DNA of 64,000 nucleotides, taken from NCBI GenBank assembly GCA_947462925.1, contig CANHQP010000007.1, positions 16,644 through 80,643 of the forward strand. Reading direction: 5' to 3'. Of this stretch, positions 7,373-16,678 are shown in pieces. The position numbers and the translations under genes were made by a program. The notes under the pieces were generated by a model. That model was given only the letters and a program-made list of their open reading frames with translations, made no database searches and was not told the origin of the DNA. How positions within the stretch are numbered: position 1 is the first letter of the stretch; every line of letters begins with the position of its first letter. The DNA is from Flavobacteriia bacterium. GTDB lineage: Bacteria > Bacteroidota > Bacteroidia > Flavobacteriales_D > Crocinitomicaceae.

Positions 7373-8835
7373 TGACAAAAATTATAAAAGACATATTGTA
7401 TGGCGTTTCTATCGTTTCTGTGAAAGGAAATATGGACACTGCTGTTGATGCCGTAGTTTTCGATTCAAGATTGGCAAAACCAGGTGTTGTTTTTGTTGCT
7501 ATCGAAGGCACAACAGTCGATGCACACAATTTTATCCCTAAAGTAATCGAGCAAGGTTGTACCACAATCATAGCGCAAAAATCTATTGAAGTTCCAGAAA
7601 ATGTCAATTTGGTTGTTGTCAATGACACTGCGAAAGCATTGGGAATAATGTCTGCAAACTTTTTCGACAATCCAAGTCAACAATTGAAATTGGTCGGAAT
7701 TACTGGTACAAACGGTAAAACAACGACCACGACTTTACTTCACAAATTATTCATGGAATTGGGTCACAAATCTGGCTTGCTTTCCACGGTCGTGAATAAA
7801 ATTGGAAACGAAGAAATTCCATCCACGCACACCACGCCAAATCCTGTCGCGCTAAATGAACTATTGGCAAAAATGGTCTTGGAAGGTTGTGAATATTGCT
7901 TCATGGAAGTGAGCTCGCATTCAGTTTCTCAGCACAGAATCGCAGGACTTGAATTTGCAGGCGCTGCATTCACCAATATTTCGCACGATCACTTGGATTA
8001 TCACGGAACTTTCAAAGCATATATCGCAGCAAAAAAAGGTTTTTTCGATATGTTGCCAACAAGCGCTTTTGCATTGACCAATGTCGACGATAAAAACGGC
8101 ATGGTGATGTTGCAAAACACGAAAGCTAAAAAATACCAATACGCATTGAAAACGCCAGCAGATTTCAAAGCGAAAGTCATCGAAAATCAATTTTCTGGAT
8201 TGGTTGTAAATATGGCTGGAACGGAACTTTGGTCAAGATTGATTGGTGATTTTAACGCGTACAATTTATTGACAGTTTATGCAATCAGTCAGTTATTGGA
8301 ACAAGACAAAATTGAAGTTTTAACGATTTTGAGTAACCTCGAATCTGTTGAAGGCCGATTTGAATACATCCGAAGCAACGGCGGAATCACTGCCATTGTA
8401 GATTACGCACACACGCCAGACGCTTTGGAAAATGTGCTGAAAACGATTGCCAATATCCGCACGAAAAACGAAACTGTTTTCACGGTGGTAGGTTGTGGCG
8501 GTGATCGCGACAAAGCAAAACGTCCTGTGATGGCCAAAATCGCTTGTGAATTGAGCGACAAAGTAATCATCACTTCGGACAATCCACGTTCGGAAGAACC
8601 AGAAATTATCATTGAAGAGATGATGGCAGGCGTTGAAGGTCAACATTTCAAAAAAACATTGAGCATACAAGACCGCGCACAGGCAATCAAAACAGCATGT
8701 GCCATGGCAGAACCGGGAGATATTATTCTAATCGCTGGAAAAGGACATGAAAAATACCAAGAAATCAAAGGTGTGAAACATGATTTTGACGATATGAAAA
8801 CGGTGAAGGAATTGTTTGAGAAGTTGGGGAAATAG
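7369..8835 (+). CDS. murE: UDP-MurNAc-tripeptide synthetase MurE (meso-diaminopimelate adding)
   Basis: This 488-residue Mur ligase adds the third stem-peptide residue to UDP-MurNAc-L-Ala-D-Glu. The ATP-binding loop GTNGKTT is at 113-119, a lysine-rich segment IAAKKGFFD near 219-227 holds the carbamylated Lys region, and the specificity motif DNPRSEEP is at 404-411. The DNPR form of this motif indicates meso-diaminopimelate rather than L-lysine. Two adjacent ATGs (7369, 7372) are possible; the first overlaps the ftsI stop by four bases. Confidence 0.97.
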   Translation: MMTKIIKDILYGVSIVSVKGNMDTAVDAVVFDSRLAKPGVVFVAIEGTTVDAHNFIPKVIEQGCTTIIAQKSIEVPENVNLVVVNDTAKALGIMSANFFDNPSQQLKLVGITGTNGKTTTTTLLHKLFMELGHKSGLLSTVVNKIGNEEIPSTHTTPNPVALNELLAKMVLEGCEYCFMEVSSHSVSQHRIAGLEFAGAAFTNISHDHLDYHGTFKAYIAAKKGFFDMLPTSAFALTNVDDKNGMVMLQNTKAKKYQYALKTPADFKAKVIENQFSGLVVNMAGTELWSRLIGDFNAYNLLTVYAISQLLEQDKIEVLTILSNLESVEGRFEYIRSNGGITAIVDYAHTPDALENVLKTIANIRTKNETVFTVVGCGGDRDKAKRPVMAKIACELSDKVIITSDNPRSEEPEIIIEEMMAGVEGQHFKKTLSIQDRAQAIKTACAMAEPGDIILIAGKGHEKYQEIKGVKHDFDDMKTVKELFEKLGK

Positions 8836-8850
8836 GGTTTAGGGAGTAGT

Positions 8851-8887
8851 CATTAGGGATTAGGCATTAGGGATTAGGCATTAGGGA
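8851..8887. repeat. Short tandem repeat, 14-bp unit x 2.6
   Basis: The unit CATTAGGGATTAGG occurs exactly twice (8851-8864, 8865-8878) followed by nine bases of a third copy (8879-8887), in the 69-base gap between murE and mraY. A looser related TTAGGG motif lies just upstream. It is the first real gap inside the dcw cluster. No function is evident. Confidence 0.85.
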
Positions 8888-8904
8888 ATAGTAAAAGATA
8901 GCGT

Positions 8905-10152
8905 ATGTTGTATTATTTATTTAATTATTTAGATTCAATTGATTTTCCTGGAGCGGGATTATTTCAATTTATTTCGTTCAGGGCTGCATTGGCTTTGATT
9001 ACATCTTTGATTGTTTCAATCGTCTTTGGAAAGAGATTGATCAATCTTCTGAGACGCCAACAAATTGGGGAAACTGTCAGAGACCTTGGTTTGGCTGGTC
9101 AAATCGAAAAATCTGGAACGCCAACGATGGGTGGAATCATCATCTTGAGCGCGATTTTCATTCCAACACTTTTGTTTGCAAAATTGCACAATGTGTATGT
9201 AATCACAATGTTGCTCGCAACCGTTTGGTTAGGATTGATCGGGTTTTTAGATGATTATATCAAAGTTTTCAAGAAAAACAAAGAAGGTTTAAAAGGACGA
9301 TTCAAAATCGTTGGACAAATTGGTGTGGGCGTGATCGTTGGATGTATTTTGTATTTCAATAACGATGTGCGCGTTCACAAAAAAGTACCAATAACACACA
9401 AATTAACGCAAGACGAAACAGTTGTAACACACAAACACGCTGAATTTTCGAAAGATTCCAATTACATGTGGATTGAAACGCGCGACATGACAACCACTGT
9501 TCCATTTGTGAAAGGAAATGAATTCAACTACAATTGGTTGATTGGCGATACACACAAGTCTTACGGTTGGATGCTTTTCATTCCGATTGTGATTTTCATT
9601 GTAATTGCGGTTTCAAACGGCGCAAACATGACCGATGGATTAGATGGATTGGCAACAGGAACTTCCGCTTTTATTGGAATTGCATTGGCGATTTTTGCTT
9701 ATGTAAGTTCAAATGTGCGTTTTGCCGATTATTTGGATGTGATGTACATTCCCCATGCTGAGGAACTCGTGATTTTTATCTCCGCATTTGTTGGTGCTTG
9801 TATTGGATTTTTATGGTACAACTCCTACCCTGCACAAGTTTTCATGGGCGACACAGGAAGTTTGGCTTTGGGAGGAATCATCGCTGTTTTTGCAATCTCA
9901 GTAAGAAAAGAACTTTTGATTCCAGTACTTTGCGGCGTTTTCTTGGTTGAAAATTTATCAGTGATTTTGCAAGTTGGTTATTTCAAATTGACCAAAAGAC
10001 GCTTCGGAGAAGGAAGACGAATTTTCCTTATGGCGCCCTTGCATCATCACTATCAAAAAAAGGGAATTCACGAAGCTAAAATTGTTGCACGCTTCTGGAT
10101 TGTATCCATCTTATTGGCAGTAATCACGATTGTAACGCTGAAATTAAGATAA
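8905..10152 (+). CDS. mraY: Phospho-MurNAc-pentapeptide transferase MraY
   Basis: This 415-residue polytopic membrane enzyme transfers phospho-MurNAc-pentapeptide to undecaprenyl phosphate, making lipid I. Catalytic and signature motifs are present: FLDDYIKV (DD at 116-117), [10 protein letters not shown] (241-250), [12 protein letters not shown] and the cytoplasmic [11 protein letters not shown]. It is longer than the roughly 360 residues of E. coli MraY because of a hydrophilic insertion at about 155-220 in an extracytoplasmic loop, a feature I associate with Bacteroidota MraY. The last base of the stop codon is the first base of the murD ATG. Confidence 0.97.
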   Translation: MLYYLFNYLDSIDFPGAGLFQFISFRAALALITSLIVSIVFGKRLINLLRRQQIGETVRDLGLAGQIEKSGTPTMGGIIILSAIFIPTLLFAKLHNVYVITMLLATVWLGLIGFLDDYIKVFKKNKEGLKGRFKIVGQIGVGVIVGCILYFNNDVRVHKKVPITHKLTQDETVVTHKHAEFSKDSNYMWIETRDMTTTVPFVKGNEFNYNWLIGDTHKSYGWMLFIPIVIFIVIAVSNGANMTDGLDGLATGTSAFIGIALAIFAYVSSNVRFADYLDVMYIPHAEELVIFISAFVGACIGFLWYNSYPAQVFMGDTGSLALGGIIAVFAISVRKELLIPVLCGVFLVENLSVILQVGYFKLTKRRFGEGRRIFLMAPLHHHYQKKGIHEAKIVARFWIVSILLAVITIVTLKLR

Positions 10153-11498
10153 TGAACGGCGAAGGAAAAAATATCGTGATTTTGGGCGCTGGTGAAAGTG
10201 GCGTTGGAACAGCAGTCTTGGCTTTGAAAAAAGGATGGAACGTTTTTGTCTCAGACTTTGGTCAAATAAAAGAAGAATTTCAAGACGAGTTGAATGAACT
10301 TGGCATTGAATGGGAAGCTGGTCAACACACTTTTGAAAAAGTTTTGGCGGCGGATTTGGTGGTGAAATCTCCAGGAATTCCAGACAAAGTAGCGATTATC
10401 CAAGAATTGAAATACAAATCAATTCCGATCATTTCTGAAATTGAATTTGCAGGATATTACAACACTGCAAAAACGATTTGTATCACAGGAAGCAATGGCA
10501 AAACGACTACCACGATGTTGACTTTCCACATTTTAAAAAAAGCGGGATTCAATGTTGGATTGGCAGGAAACATTGGAAAAAGTTTCGCCAAACAAGTTGC
10601 GAATGAAAACTTCGATTGGTATGTGCTTGAGTTGAGTTCTTTCCAATTGGATGGAATGATTGACTTCAAAGCTGATATCGCGATGTTGCTTAACATTTCT
10701 CCAGATCACTTAGATCGATACAATTACGAAATGCAAAATTATGTGGATTCAAAATTCCGCATTTTGCAAAATCAAACTTCCGCTGACTGGTTCATTTACA
10801 ATGCAGATGATGAAACGATAGTCAATGAAATAAGCAAAAGAAAACCCGAAGCGCAATTGGCTCCATTTTCTTTAAAACAAGAATTTCAAGAGCAAGGCGC
10901 TTTTGCAGACGATAAACAAATAACAATAAACATAAACGAAACATTCACCATGTCAATCCACGATTTAGCTTTGAAGGGTAAGCACAATACCCAAAATACT
11001 TTGGCTTCAGGTTTAGGAGCAAGAATTTTAGACATCCGCAAAGATGTTGTGCGCGAAAGTTTCTCAGATTTCGTAAACGTTGAACACCGTTTGGAATTTG
11101 TAGCAAAAGTTCACGGAATTGAATTTATCAACGATTCAAAAGCAACCAATGTAAATTCAACTTGGTTTGCGCTTGAAAGTATGGAAAACCCAACCGTTTG
11201 GATTGTTGGTGGCGTTGATAAAGGAAATGACTATTCTGAATTGACAGAATTGGTTCGCGAAAAAGTAAAAGCAATCATTTGCTTGGGAACAGACAATCAA
11301 AAAATCATCGACGCTTTTTCTGGTGTAGTTGAAACGATTGTGGAAGCTGGTTCAGCAATGGACGCGGTTGGATATGGTTACCGATTGGCGAAAAAAGACG
11401 AAACTGTTTTGCTTTCTCCTGCTTGTGCAAGTTTTGATTTATTCGAAAACTACGAAGACAGAGGAAATCAGTTCAAAGCAGCGGTTCGTTCTTTGTAA
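10152..11498 (+). CDS. murD: UDP-MurNAc-L-alanine:D-glutamate ligase MurD
   Basis: This 448-residue Mur ligase adds D-Glu to UDP-MurNAc-L-Ala. It shows an N-terminal Rossmann motif GAGESGVG (12-19), the ATP loop GSNGKTTT (113-120), the central-domain motif HRLEFV (about 311-316), KATNVNST (about 328-335) and a C-terminal end LLSPACASFDLFENYEDRG typical of MurD. It starts on the mraY stop codon. A 50-base gap separates it from the next, unrecognised ORF. Confidence 0.97.
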   Translation: MNGEGKNIVILGAGESGVGTAVLALKKGWNVFVSDFGQIKEEFQDELNELGIEWEAGQHTFEKVLAADLVVKSPGIPDKVAIIQELKYKSIPIISEIEFAGYYNTAKTICITGSNGKTTTTMLTFHILKKAGFNVGLAGNIGKSFAKQVANENFDWYVLELSSFQLDGMIDFKADIAMLLNISPDHLDRYNYEMQNYVDSKFRILQNQTSADWFIYNADDETIVNEISKRKPEAQLAPFSLKQEFQEQGAFADDKQITININETFTMSIHDLALKGKHNTQNTLASGLGARILDIRKDVVRESFSDFVNVEHRLEFVAKVHGIEFINDSKATNVNSTWFALESMENPTVWIVGGVDKGNDYSELTELVREKVKAIICLGTDNQKIIDAFSGVVETIVEAGSAMDAVGYGYRLAKKDETVLLSPACASFDLFENYEDRGNQFKAAVRSL

Positions 11499-11548
11499 TT
11501 CAAAACAAAAATTCGCTCTAATTTTCAACATCATCCAATTTAAATACG

Positions 11549-12022
11549 ATGGAAAAATCAGTAAGTAAATTAGCAAATCAACTTCAAGAGGCTAGAACTA
11601 GAAATCTTGAACAAATTGAAAAAAGCGCTTTACGTGCTCATGGTAAGCTATGGGGAATGGATGTTTTCTCTTGGTACAATCCCATGACATATGAAATTGA
11701 AAATATTTTGCATAGTTTTCCTGCACCAGTTTTGTGGTTCGGAAACGCTGAAGACATTTCCAAACTAGCGGGTGATAATAAAGATTGTTTTTCAAATTTA
11801 AAAATGATCTGTTGTCACGACAAAGCGGATTTATCTCTTTCCTTTGAAGCAATGAATTTGATCGAAACTTTCTTTGCTGCGAGTGAATTGGGAGATGTGC
11901 TGAAAATGCTCAAAACTTTCAAAAAAGAAAATGGTATTTTGCTTTTTACAAGCAAGGGCGAAAATTGGAAGCAAGATAAAATAGCTTTTGAATCGTTTTT
12001 AGAAATACATCAAACTAAGTGA
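11549..12022 (+). CDS. Unrecognised 157-residue protein inside the dcw cluster
   Basis: I do not recognise this protein. It has a predicted coiled-coil N terminus (about 1-35, SKLANQLQEARTRNLEQIEK), no signal peptide or membrane helix, and a mixed alpha/beta body with PAPVLWFGNAED and ENGILLFTSKGENWKQD. Its end faintly recalls the C-terminal domain of Mur ligases (strand, LLF-S, then a helix with a conserved Phe), so a diverged Mur-ligase-like fragment is one possibility; this is speculative. It sits between murD and ftsW, where most dcw clusters have nothing. Its TGA overlaps the ftsW GTG start, so it is translated and coupled to ftsW. Codon use looks like its neighbours. Confidence 0.8.
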   Translation: MEKSVSKLANQLQEARTRNLEQIEKSALRAHGKLWGMDVFSWYNPMTYEIENILHSFPAPVLWFGNAEDISKLAGDNKDCFSNLKMICCHDKADLSLSFEAMNLIETFFAASELGDVLKMLKTFKKENGILLFTSKGENWKQDKIAFESFLEIHQTK

Positions 12023-13224
12023 AGAAGTACTTTAAATATCTAAAAGGCGACAGGGTAATATGGGTGATAACACTCCTATTACTGGCTTTCTCATTAGTGA
12101 GCGTCTATAGTTTTGTCCCCATTCTGGTGAAAATGGAGGGCGGAACTCCTTTTAAATATTTACTGAAACACATTGTTTATGTTTTCATAGCATTTTCAAC
12201 AATGTATTGGATTCATAAAAAAAATCCAGTTTATTTTTCAAAATTGGCTCGATTTAGCTTTTATGCATCTGTTGCACTACTAATTTTTACTTTTTTCTTC
12301 GTTAAAAAAGTAAATGGTGCAGGAAGATGGATTCCCATTCCTTTCGTAGGATTGACTTTCCAAGCCTCGGATTTTGCAAAACTCTCTTTGATACTTTATG
12401 TCTCTCGGCTTCTCGTTAAAAAGAAAGACCTTTTAGACTCCTGGAAACAAGGCTTCTGGCCTATTTTGATACCTATCATTGTTGTTTGTGGATTGATAGT
12501 CAAAGATAACTTTTCGACAGCAGCCATTGTTTTCTTGATTTGTTTGGTCATTCTTTTTCTTGGAAAAGTTCCCCTCGTTAAAATTGCCAGTTTAATTGCT
12601 GGAGGTATTATGCTGTTTGCTTTGGTTATTGTGACCCACAAAGCGCTGCCAAATTTAAATTTATTGCCAAGATATCAAACATGGGAAAATCGAATTTTGA
12701 GTCGATTTGACATGAAACCAGAAGTGGCTGACGAAATTGAGGTGGTCGATAATGCCCAAGCCAAAAATGCAGAATTGGGGATTTTTGCGGGTGGGATATT
12801 CGGACAAGGACCTGGAGACGGAAAAGTAAAGGAATATGTCCCAGAAGCCTATGCAGATTTCTATTTTGCCAGTTTTGTTGAAGAATTTGGACTAGTTGGG
12901 GCAATCATTTTAGTCATGCTCTATCTAATATTACTTTATAGGATGATAAAAATCGCATTAAAAACCGACAAACTTTTTGAAACCTACACAGTTTTGGGCA
13001 TCGGAATTTTATTGCTATCCCAAGCGACTGTAAATATGCTTGTTTGTACAGGAGTTTTTCCAGTAACGGGTCAAAATATGCCCCTTTTAGCCATGGGAGG
13101 TTCAGCGCTAATCATGACTTGCGTCGGTATTGGTATAGTTCAAAGTATTGCTACCAGACAACAAGCTCAGGACGAAAAAACGGACGATATCGACAAAGAA
13201 GTTAAAAATGCATTTGTAGGATGA
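12019..13224 (+). CDS. ftsW: SEDS-family septal peptidoglycan polymerase FtsW
   Basis: This 401-residue protein of about ten membrane helices belongs to the SEDS family and polymerises lipid II at the septum with FtsI. Family features are GAGRWIPI (about 93-100), the large extracytoplasmic loop ending FAGGIFGQGPGDGKVKEYVPEAYADFYFA, and FPVTGQNMPLLAMGGSALI near the C terminus. The start is GTG at 12019, overlapping the TGA of the upstream ORF. The stop overlaps the murG ATG by four bases. Confidence 0.96.
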   Translation: MKKYFKYLKGDRVIWVITLLLLAFSLVSVYSFVPILVKMEGGTPFKYLLKHIVYVFIAFSTMYWIHKKNPVYFSKLARFSFYASVALLIFTFFFVKKVNGAGRWIPIPFVGLTFQASDFAKLSLILYVSRLLVKKKDLLDSWKQGFWPILIPIIVVCGLIVKDNFSTAAIVFLICLVILFLGKVPLVKIASLIAGGIMLFALVIVTHKALPNLNLLPRYQTWENRILSRFDMKPEVADEIEVVDNAQAKNAELGIFAGGIFGQGPGDGKVKEYVPEAYADFYFASFVEEFGLVGAIILVMLYLILLYRMIKIALKTDKLFETYTVLGIGILLLSQATVNMLVCTGVFPVTGQNMPLLAMGGSALIMTCVGIGIVQSIATRQQAQDEKTDDIDKEVKNAFVG

Positions 13225-14327
13225 TAAAACGAGCAATCATATCAGGTGGTGGAACTGGCGGACATATTTTTCCCGCTTTGGCAATTGCCAATGAAATCAA
13301 GCGAAGAAATCCGGATGCGGAAATTCTTTTTGTGGGCGCTATCGGAAAAATGGAGATGGAAAAAGTACCTGCAGCAGGTTACAAAATCCTTGGTTTGCCC
13401 ATTGCTGGTTTTCAAAGAAAGTTGACATTTTCAAATTTCATTTTACCATTTAAATTGATCAATAGCTTATTCAAAGCATATAAAATACTGAAGAATTTCA
13501 AACCAGAGGTTGTGGTTGGTGTTGGCGGATATGCTAGTGGACCAACTTTAAGAGCAGCAATCTTTGCAGGAATTCCAACATTGATTCAAGAACAAAATTC
13601 ATTTCCAGGAAAAACAAATAAAATTCTTTCTGGTAAAGTGAATACCATTTGTACAGCCTACGATGGTTTAGAAAAGTTTTTTCCAAAAGAGAAAATTGTC
13701 GAAACTGGAAATCCTGTGCGATCAGAAATGATTGAGATTAAAGGAAAAAAAGACGAAGCTTTTCAATTCTTTGGACTCAATCCTAGCAAAAAAACCATTT
13801 TAGTCATTGGCGGAAGTCTGGGTGCACGCACTTTAAACGAAAGTGTGTTGGAAAACTTGGGATTGATAGAAGAAAACCAAGTGCAAGTGCTTTGGCAATG
13901 TGGGAAATTTTATTTTGAAAAAATGAAAGAAACATTAAGCCACACCAAACACAACGGAATTCACTTGAATGAATTTATTGCGCGCATGGACTTAGCCTAC
14001 GCAGCAGCAGATATTATCATTTCTCGTGCTGGAGCAATTTCAGTTTCAGAATTGTGTTTGATCCAAAAACCAACCATTTTAGTTCCTTCGCCGAATGTGG
14101 CGGAAGACCATCAAACCAAAAATGCTATGGCTTTGGTGAACAAAGATGCGGCGGTATTGGTGAAGGATGTCGATGCGAAAAATAATTTAATAGCGAAAAC
14201 AGTAGAAATACTAGGTAATGAAGCCAAGTTAAAACAGTTGAGTGAAGCGATTGCGCAATTGGGAAAACCAAACGCGAGTAGAATGATTGTGGATGAATTG
14301 GAGAAGATAAAGAAATGGGCAGATTAG
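13221..14327 (+). CDS. murG: Lipid II synthase MurG (GT28 N-acetylglucosaminyltransferase)
   Basis: This 368-residue GT-B enzyme adds GlcNAc to lipid I at the inner face of the membrane. It shows the N-terminal G-loop GGGTGGHIFPA (9-19), VGVGGYASGP (about 95-104) and the donor-site segment SRAGAISVSELCL followed by PNVAEDHQTKNA near 290. It overlaps ftsW by four bases. A 129-base repeat-rich gap follows before murC. Confidence 0.97.
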   Translation: MIKRAIISGGGTGGHIFPALAIANEIKRRNPDAEILFVGAIGKMEMEKVPAAGYKILGLPIAGFQRKLTFSNFILPFKLINSLFKAYKILKNFKPEVVVGVGGYASGPTLRAAIFAGIPTLIQEQNSFPGKTNKILSGKVNTICTAYDGLEKFFPKEKIVETGNPVRSEMIEIKGKKDEAFQFFGLNPSKKTILVIGGSLGARTLNESVLENLGLIEENQVQVLWQCGKFYFEKMKETLSHTKHNGIHLNEFIARMDLAYAAADIIISRAGAISVSELCLIQKPTILVPSPNVAEDHQTKNAMALVNKDAAVLVKDVDAKNNLIAKTVEILGNEAKLKQLSEAIAQLGKPNASRMIVDELEKIKKWAD

Positions 14328-14330
14328 TAA

Positions 14331-14415
14331 AAATTAGAAGATTAACAAATTAACAGATTGGCAAATTAGAAGATTAACAAATTGGGAGATAATTTGCAAT
14401 CTGCAATTTGACAAT
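14331..14415. repeat. Direct and inverted repeats between murG and murC
   Basis: A 21-bp sequence starting AAATTAGAAGATTAACAAAT occurs twice (14331-14351 and 14363-14383, period 32). The intervening CAGATTGGCAAATT (14354-14367) is nearly complementary to AATTTGCAATCTG (14391-14403), giving a potential stem-loop. Related AATTTnCAATCT words continue to about 14450. These AT-rich words are probably a slippage-derived intergenic repeat. Confidence 0.75.
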
Positions 14416-14456
14416 CTATAATTTACAATTTAACAATCTGCAATTACAAAATACGA

Positions 14457-15818
14457 ATGAGAACATTAGAAACATATAAAAATATTTACTTCCTCGGAAT
14501 CGGGGGAATTGGGATGTCTGCTTTGGCACGTTATTTCAATATGAAAGGATTATGTGTTTCCGGTTACGATAAAACACCGACTCCCCTCACCAACGAATTG
14601 CAAAAAGAAGGCATCGAAGTTCATTTTGAAGATTTAGGTTCTCAAATTCCAACAAAATTTGCAAATCCTTCTGAAACTTTAGTCGTTTACACGCCTGCAA
14701 TCAAAAAATTAGGCGAATTTGATTTCTTCAAAAATAATGGGTTCCAACTTTTGAAACGCGCTGAAGTTTTGGGTTTAATTACCAGAACATCAAAAGGATT
14801 AGGTATCGCTGGTACACATGGTAAAACGACCACAAGCACCATGCTCACGCACATTTTGAATGAGTCACATGTGAAGTGCAATGCCTTTTTAGGTGGTATT
14901 TCTTCGAATTTCAACACCAATTTTGTCGCTTCTAAAACTTCTGAATTTACAGTTATTGAAGCAGATGAGTTTGACCGTTCATTTTTGCAATTGTCACCTT
15001 TTGGCTCCATTATTACTTCTACAGATGCAGATCATTTAGATATTTATGGCGATGCGTACACCTTTTTACAGGGTTTTCAAGATTATGCCAATCAAATCAA
15101 TCCTGAGGGAATCTTGATTCTGAAGAAAGGTTTGAACTTGACATCTTCAGCTCCGACAATTAGCTACGCAATCAATGATGAAGCTGATTTCAAAGGAGAA
15201 AATTTGAAAGTGGAAGCGGGCATTTTTTCCATGGATTTAATTTCCGAAAAACAAAAATGGAAAAACATTGAATTGGGATTACCAGGGATTCACAACGCGG
15301 AGAATGCCTTGGCTTGTATCGCTTTCTGTTTATTTCTAGGGCTTTCGGAGGAAGAAATTAGATTTGGATTGAAAACTTTCAAAGGTGTAAAACGAAGATT
15401 TGAATACCAAATTCGAACACCAAAATTGGTTTATATTGATGATTACGCGCATCATCCGACAGAAATTAAAGCTTTGATTGATTCTGTAAAATTACTTTAT
15501 CCAAATCAAACAATTACTGGAATTTTTCAACCGCATTTGTTTTCAAGAACGAAAGATTTCATGAACGATTTTGCGCAAGAATTATCCAAAGTAGATGAAT
15601 TGATCTTGCTTCCAATCTATCCAGCACGTGAGGAACCAATGGAAGGTATTACAAGCGAAGCGCTATTGGAAATGTGCACCTTGAACGATAAAAAAGTCTT
15701 GTTACCTAATGATGCTGTTTCGTTATTGAGCAAGAGAACAGAAGGAATCATTTTGACAATAGGCGCAGGTGATATTGACAGAATTGTACTTCCATTAAAA
15801 GAAAAATTAAGTCGATGA
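14457..15818 (+). CDS. murC: UDP-MurNAc:L-alanine ligase MurC
   Basis: This 453-residue Mur ligase performs the first amino-acid addition to UDP-MurNAc. It has the N-terminal motif FLGIGGIGMSALA (12-24), the ATP loop GTHGKTTTS (119-127), EADEFDRSFL and the C-terminal YIDDYAHHPTEIKA and GIFQPHLFSRTKDF motifs that separate MurC from other Mur ligases. It overlaps ftsQ by four bases. Confidence 0.97.
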   Translation: MRTLETYKNIYFLGIGGIGMSALARYFNMKGLCVSGYDKTPTPLTNELQKEGIEVHFEDLGSQIPTKFANPSETLVVYTPAIKKLGEFDFFKNNGFQLLKRAEVLGLITRTSKGLGIAGTHGKTTTSTMLTHILNESHVKCNAFLGGISSNFNTNFVASKTSEFTVIEADEFDRSFLQLSPFGSIITSTDADHLDIYGDAYTFLQGFQDYANQINPEGILILKKGLNLTSSAPTISYAINDEADFKGENLKVEAGIFSMDLISEKQKWKNIELGLPGIHNAENALACIAFCLFLGLSEEEIRFGLKTFKGVKRRFEYQIRTPKLVYIDDYAHHPTEIKALIDSVKLLYPNQTITGIFQPHLFSRTKDFMNDFAQELSKVDELILLPIYPAREEPMEGITSEALLEMCTLNDKKVLLPNDAVSLLSKRTEGIILTIGAGDIDRIVLPLKEKLSR

Positions 15819-16624
15819 AAAAATGGCTAAAAATATCACTATGGAGCGCTTTCACTATTGCAGTGTTTGTGCTTTTGAGTATGGCCAAAACCGCACAATT
15901 GGAATCGGAATTAAAAGAACCAGAAATTGATATTTTTATCAACGGCGAAAATGTATTCTTGACCAAAGCCGATCTATTGACTCGATTAAAACGTGCAGGA
16001 TTTGTTTATCCAGGACAAAAAATGGAAAACCTCAAAATTGCAGAAATCGAAAAATTCATTGGACAAATGACGGAGGTCAAGGAAGTCAAAGTTTATTCGA
16101 ATTTGGGAGGTACTTGGAACATAAAAGTAAACATCCGAAAACCAATCGCCCGAATTTTTAACATGTATGGAGAAGATTTTTACCTAGATGAGGAAGGAAA
16201 TACGATGGCTCCATCATACCTCTATACCGCTCGTGTTGTGATAATTACAGGTTTTATTAAAGACCGAAAAAACTCAGAATCCGTCCAAAAAATTATTAAC
16301 AATGATACCTTGATAAGTATTCGAAATTTAGATGATATCTATCGAATTTCGAGTTATGTTTGTAACGATGCTTTCTTGAGTGCTCAAATAGGACAAATCA
16401 ACCTCGAAAAGAATGGAGATTTTGTACTTGTACCTCAAGTTGGCGGTCAAAAAATAATTTTTGGTTCAGCTCGTACAAACGAAGATGTAGCGGAAAAGTT
16501 TAAAAAATTGACCGTTTTTTACAAAGAAGGTTTGCCTTATGAAGGTTGGGACAAATACGAAGTCATCAACTTGAAATACGACAAACAAATTGTTTGTAAG
16601 AAAAAAAAGATAATCAATCAGTGA
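15815..16624 (+). CDS. ftsQ: Cell division protein FtsQ/DivIB
   Basis: This 269-residue bitopic protein has a short basic cytoplasmic tail, one membrane helix (about 8-25), a POTRA-like region (about 38-105, with IRKPIARIFN) and a periplasmic beta domain. Its position between murC and ftsA and its topology support FtsQ, which links FtsL and its partners to the rest of the divisome. Sequence conservation is low, as usual for the family. It overlaps murC by four bases. Confidence 0.92.
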   Translation: MKKWLKISLWSAFTIAVFVLLSMAKTAQLESELKEPEIDIFINGENVFLTKADLLTRLKRAGFVYPGQKMENLKIAEIEKFIGQMTEVKEVKVYSNLGGTWNIKVNIRKPIARIFNMYGEDFYLDEEGNTMAPSYLYTARVVIITGFIKDRKNSESVQKIINNDTLISIRNLDDIYRISSYVCNDAFLSAQIGQINLEKNGDFVLVPQVGGQKIIFGSARTNEDVAEKFKKLTVFYKEGLPYEGWDKYEVINLKYDKQIVCKKKKIINQ

Positions 16625-16626
16625 AT

Positions 16627-16656
16627 AAAATCAGATTTCAATTGAAATTTGATTTT
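16627..16656. repeat. 30-bp near-perfect palindrome between ftsQ and ftsA
   Basis: This inverted repeat is centred at 16641/16642 with 15-base arms, broken only by a G-T wobble (16634 against 16649). It starts two bases after the ftsQ stop and ends 22 bases before the ftsA ATG. Only four T follow, so it is not a standard terminator. It may be an mRNA-processing or attenuating stem, or a protein-binding site. Confidence 0.8.
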
Positions 16657-16678
16657 GGGCATTAAAAGAAAAAGTAAT

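Noticed and set aside
7185..7670. 161-codon open frame antisense to the ftsI-murE junction
   Set aside because: It is a shadow of two conserved, overlapping genes.
8837..8890. Telomere-like TTAGGG array or CRISPR-like repeat
   Set aside because: Fewer than three 14-bp units without spacers; a plain short tandem repeat.
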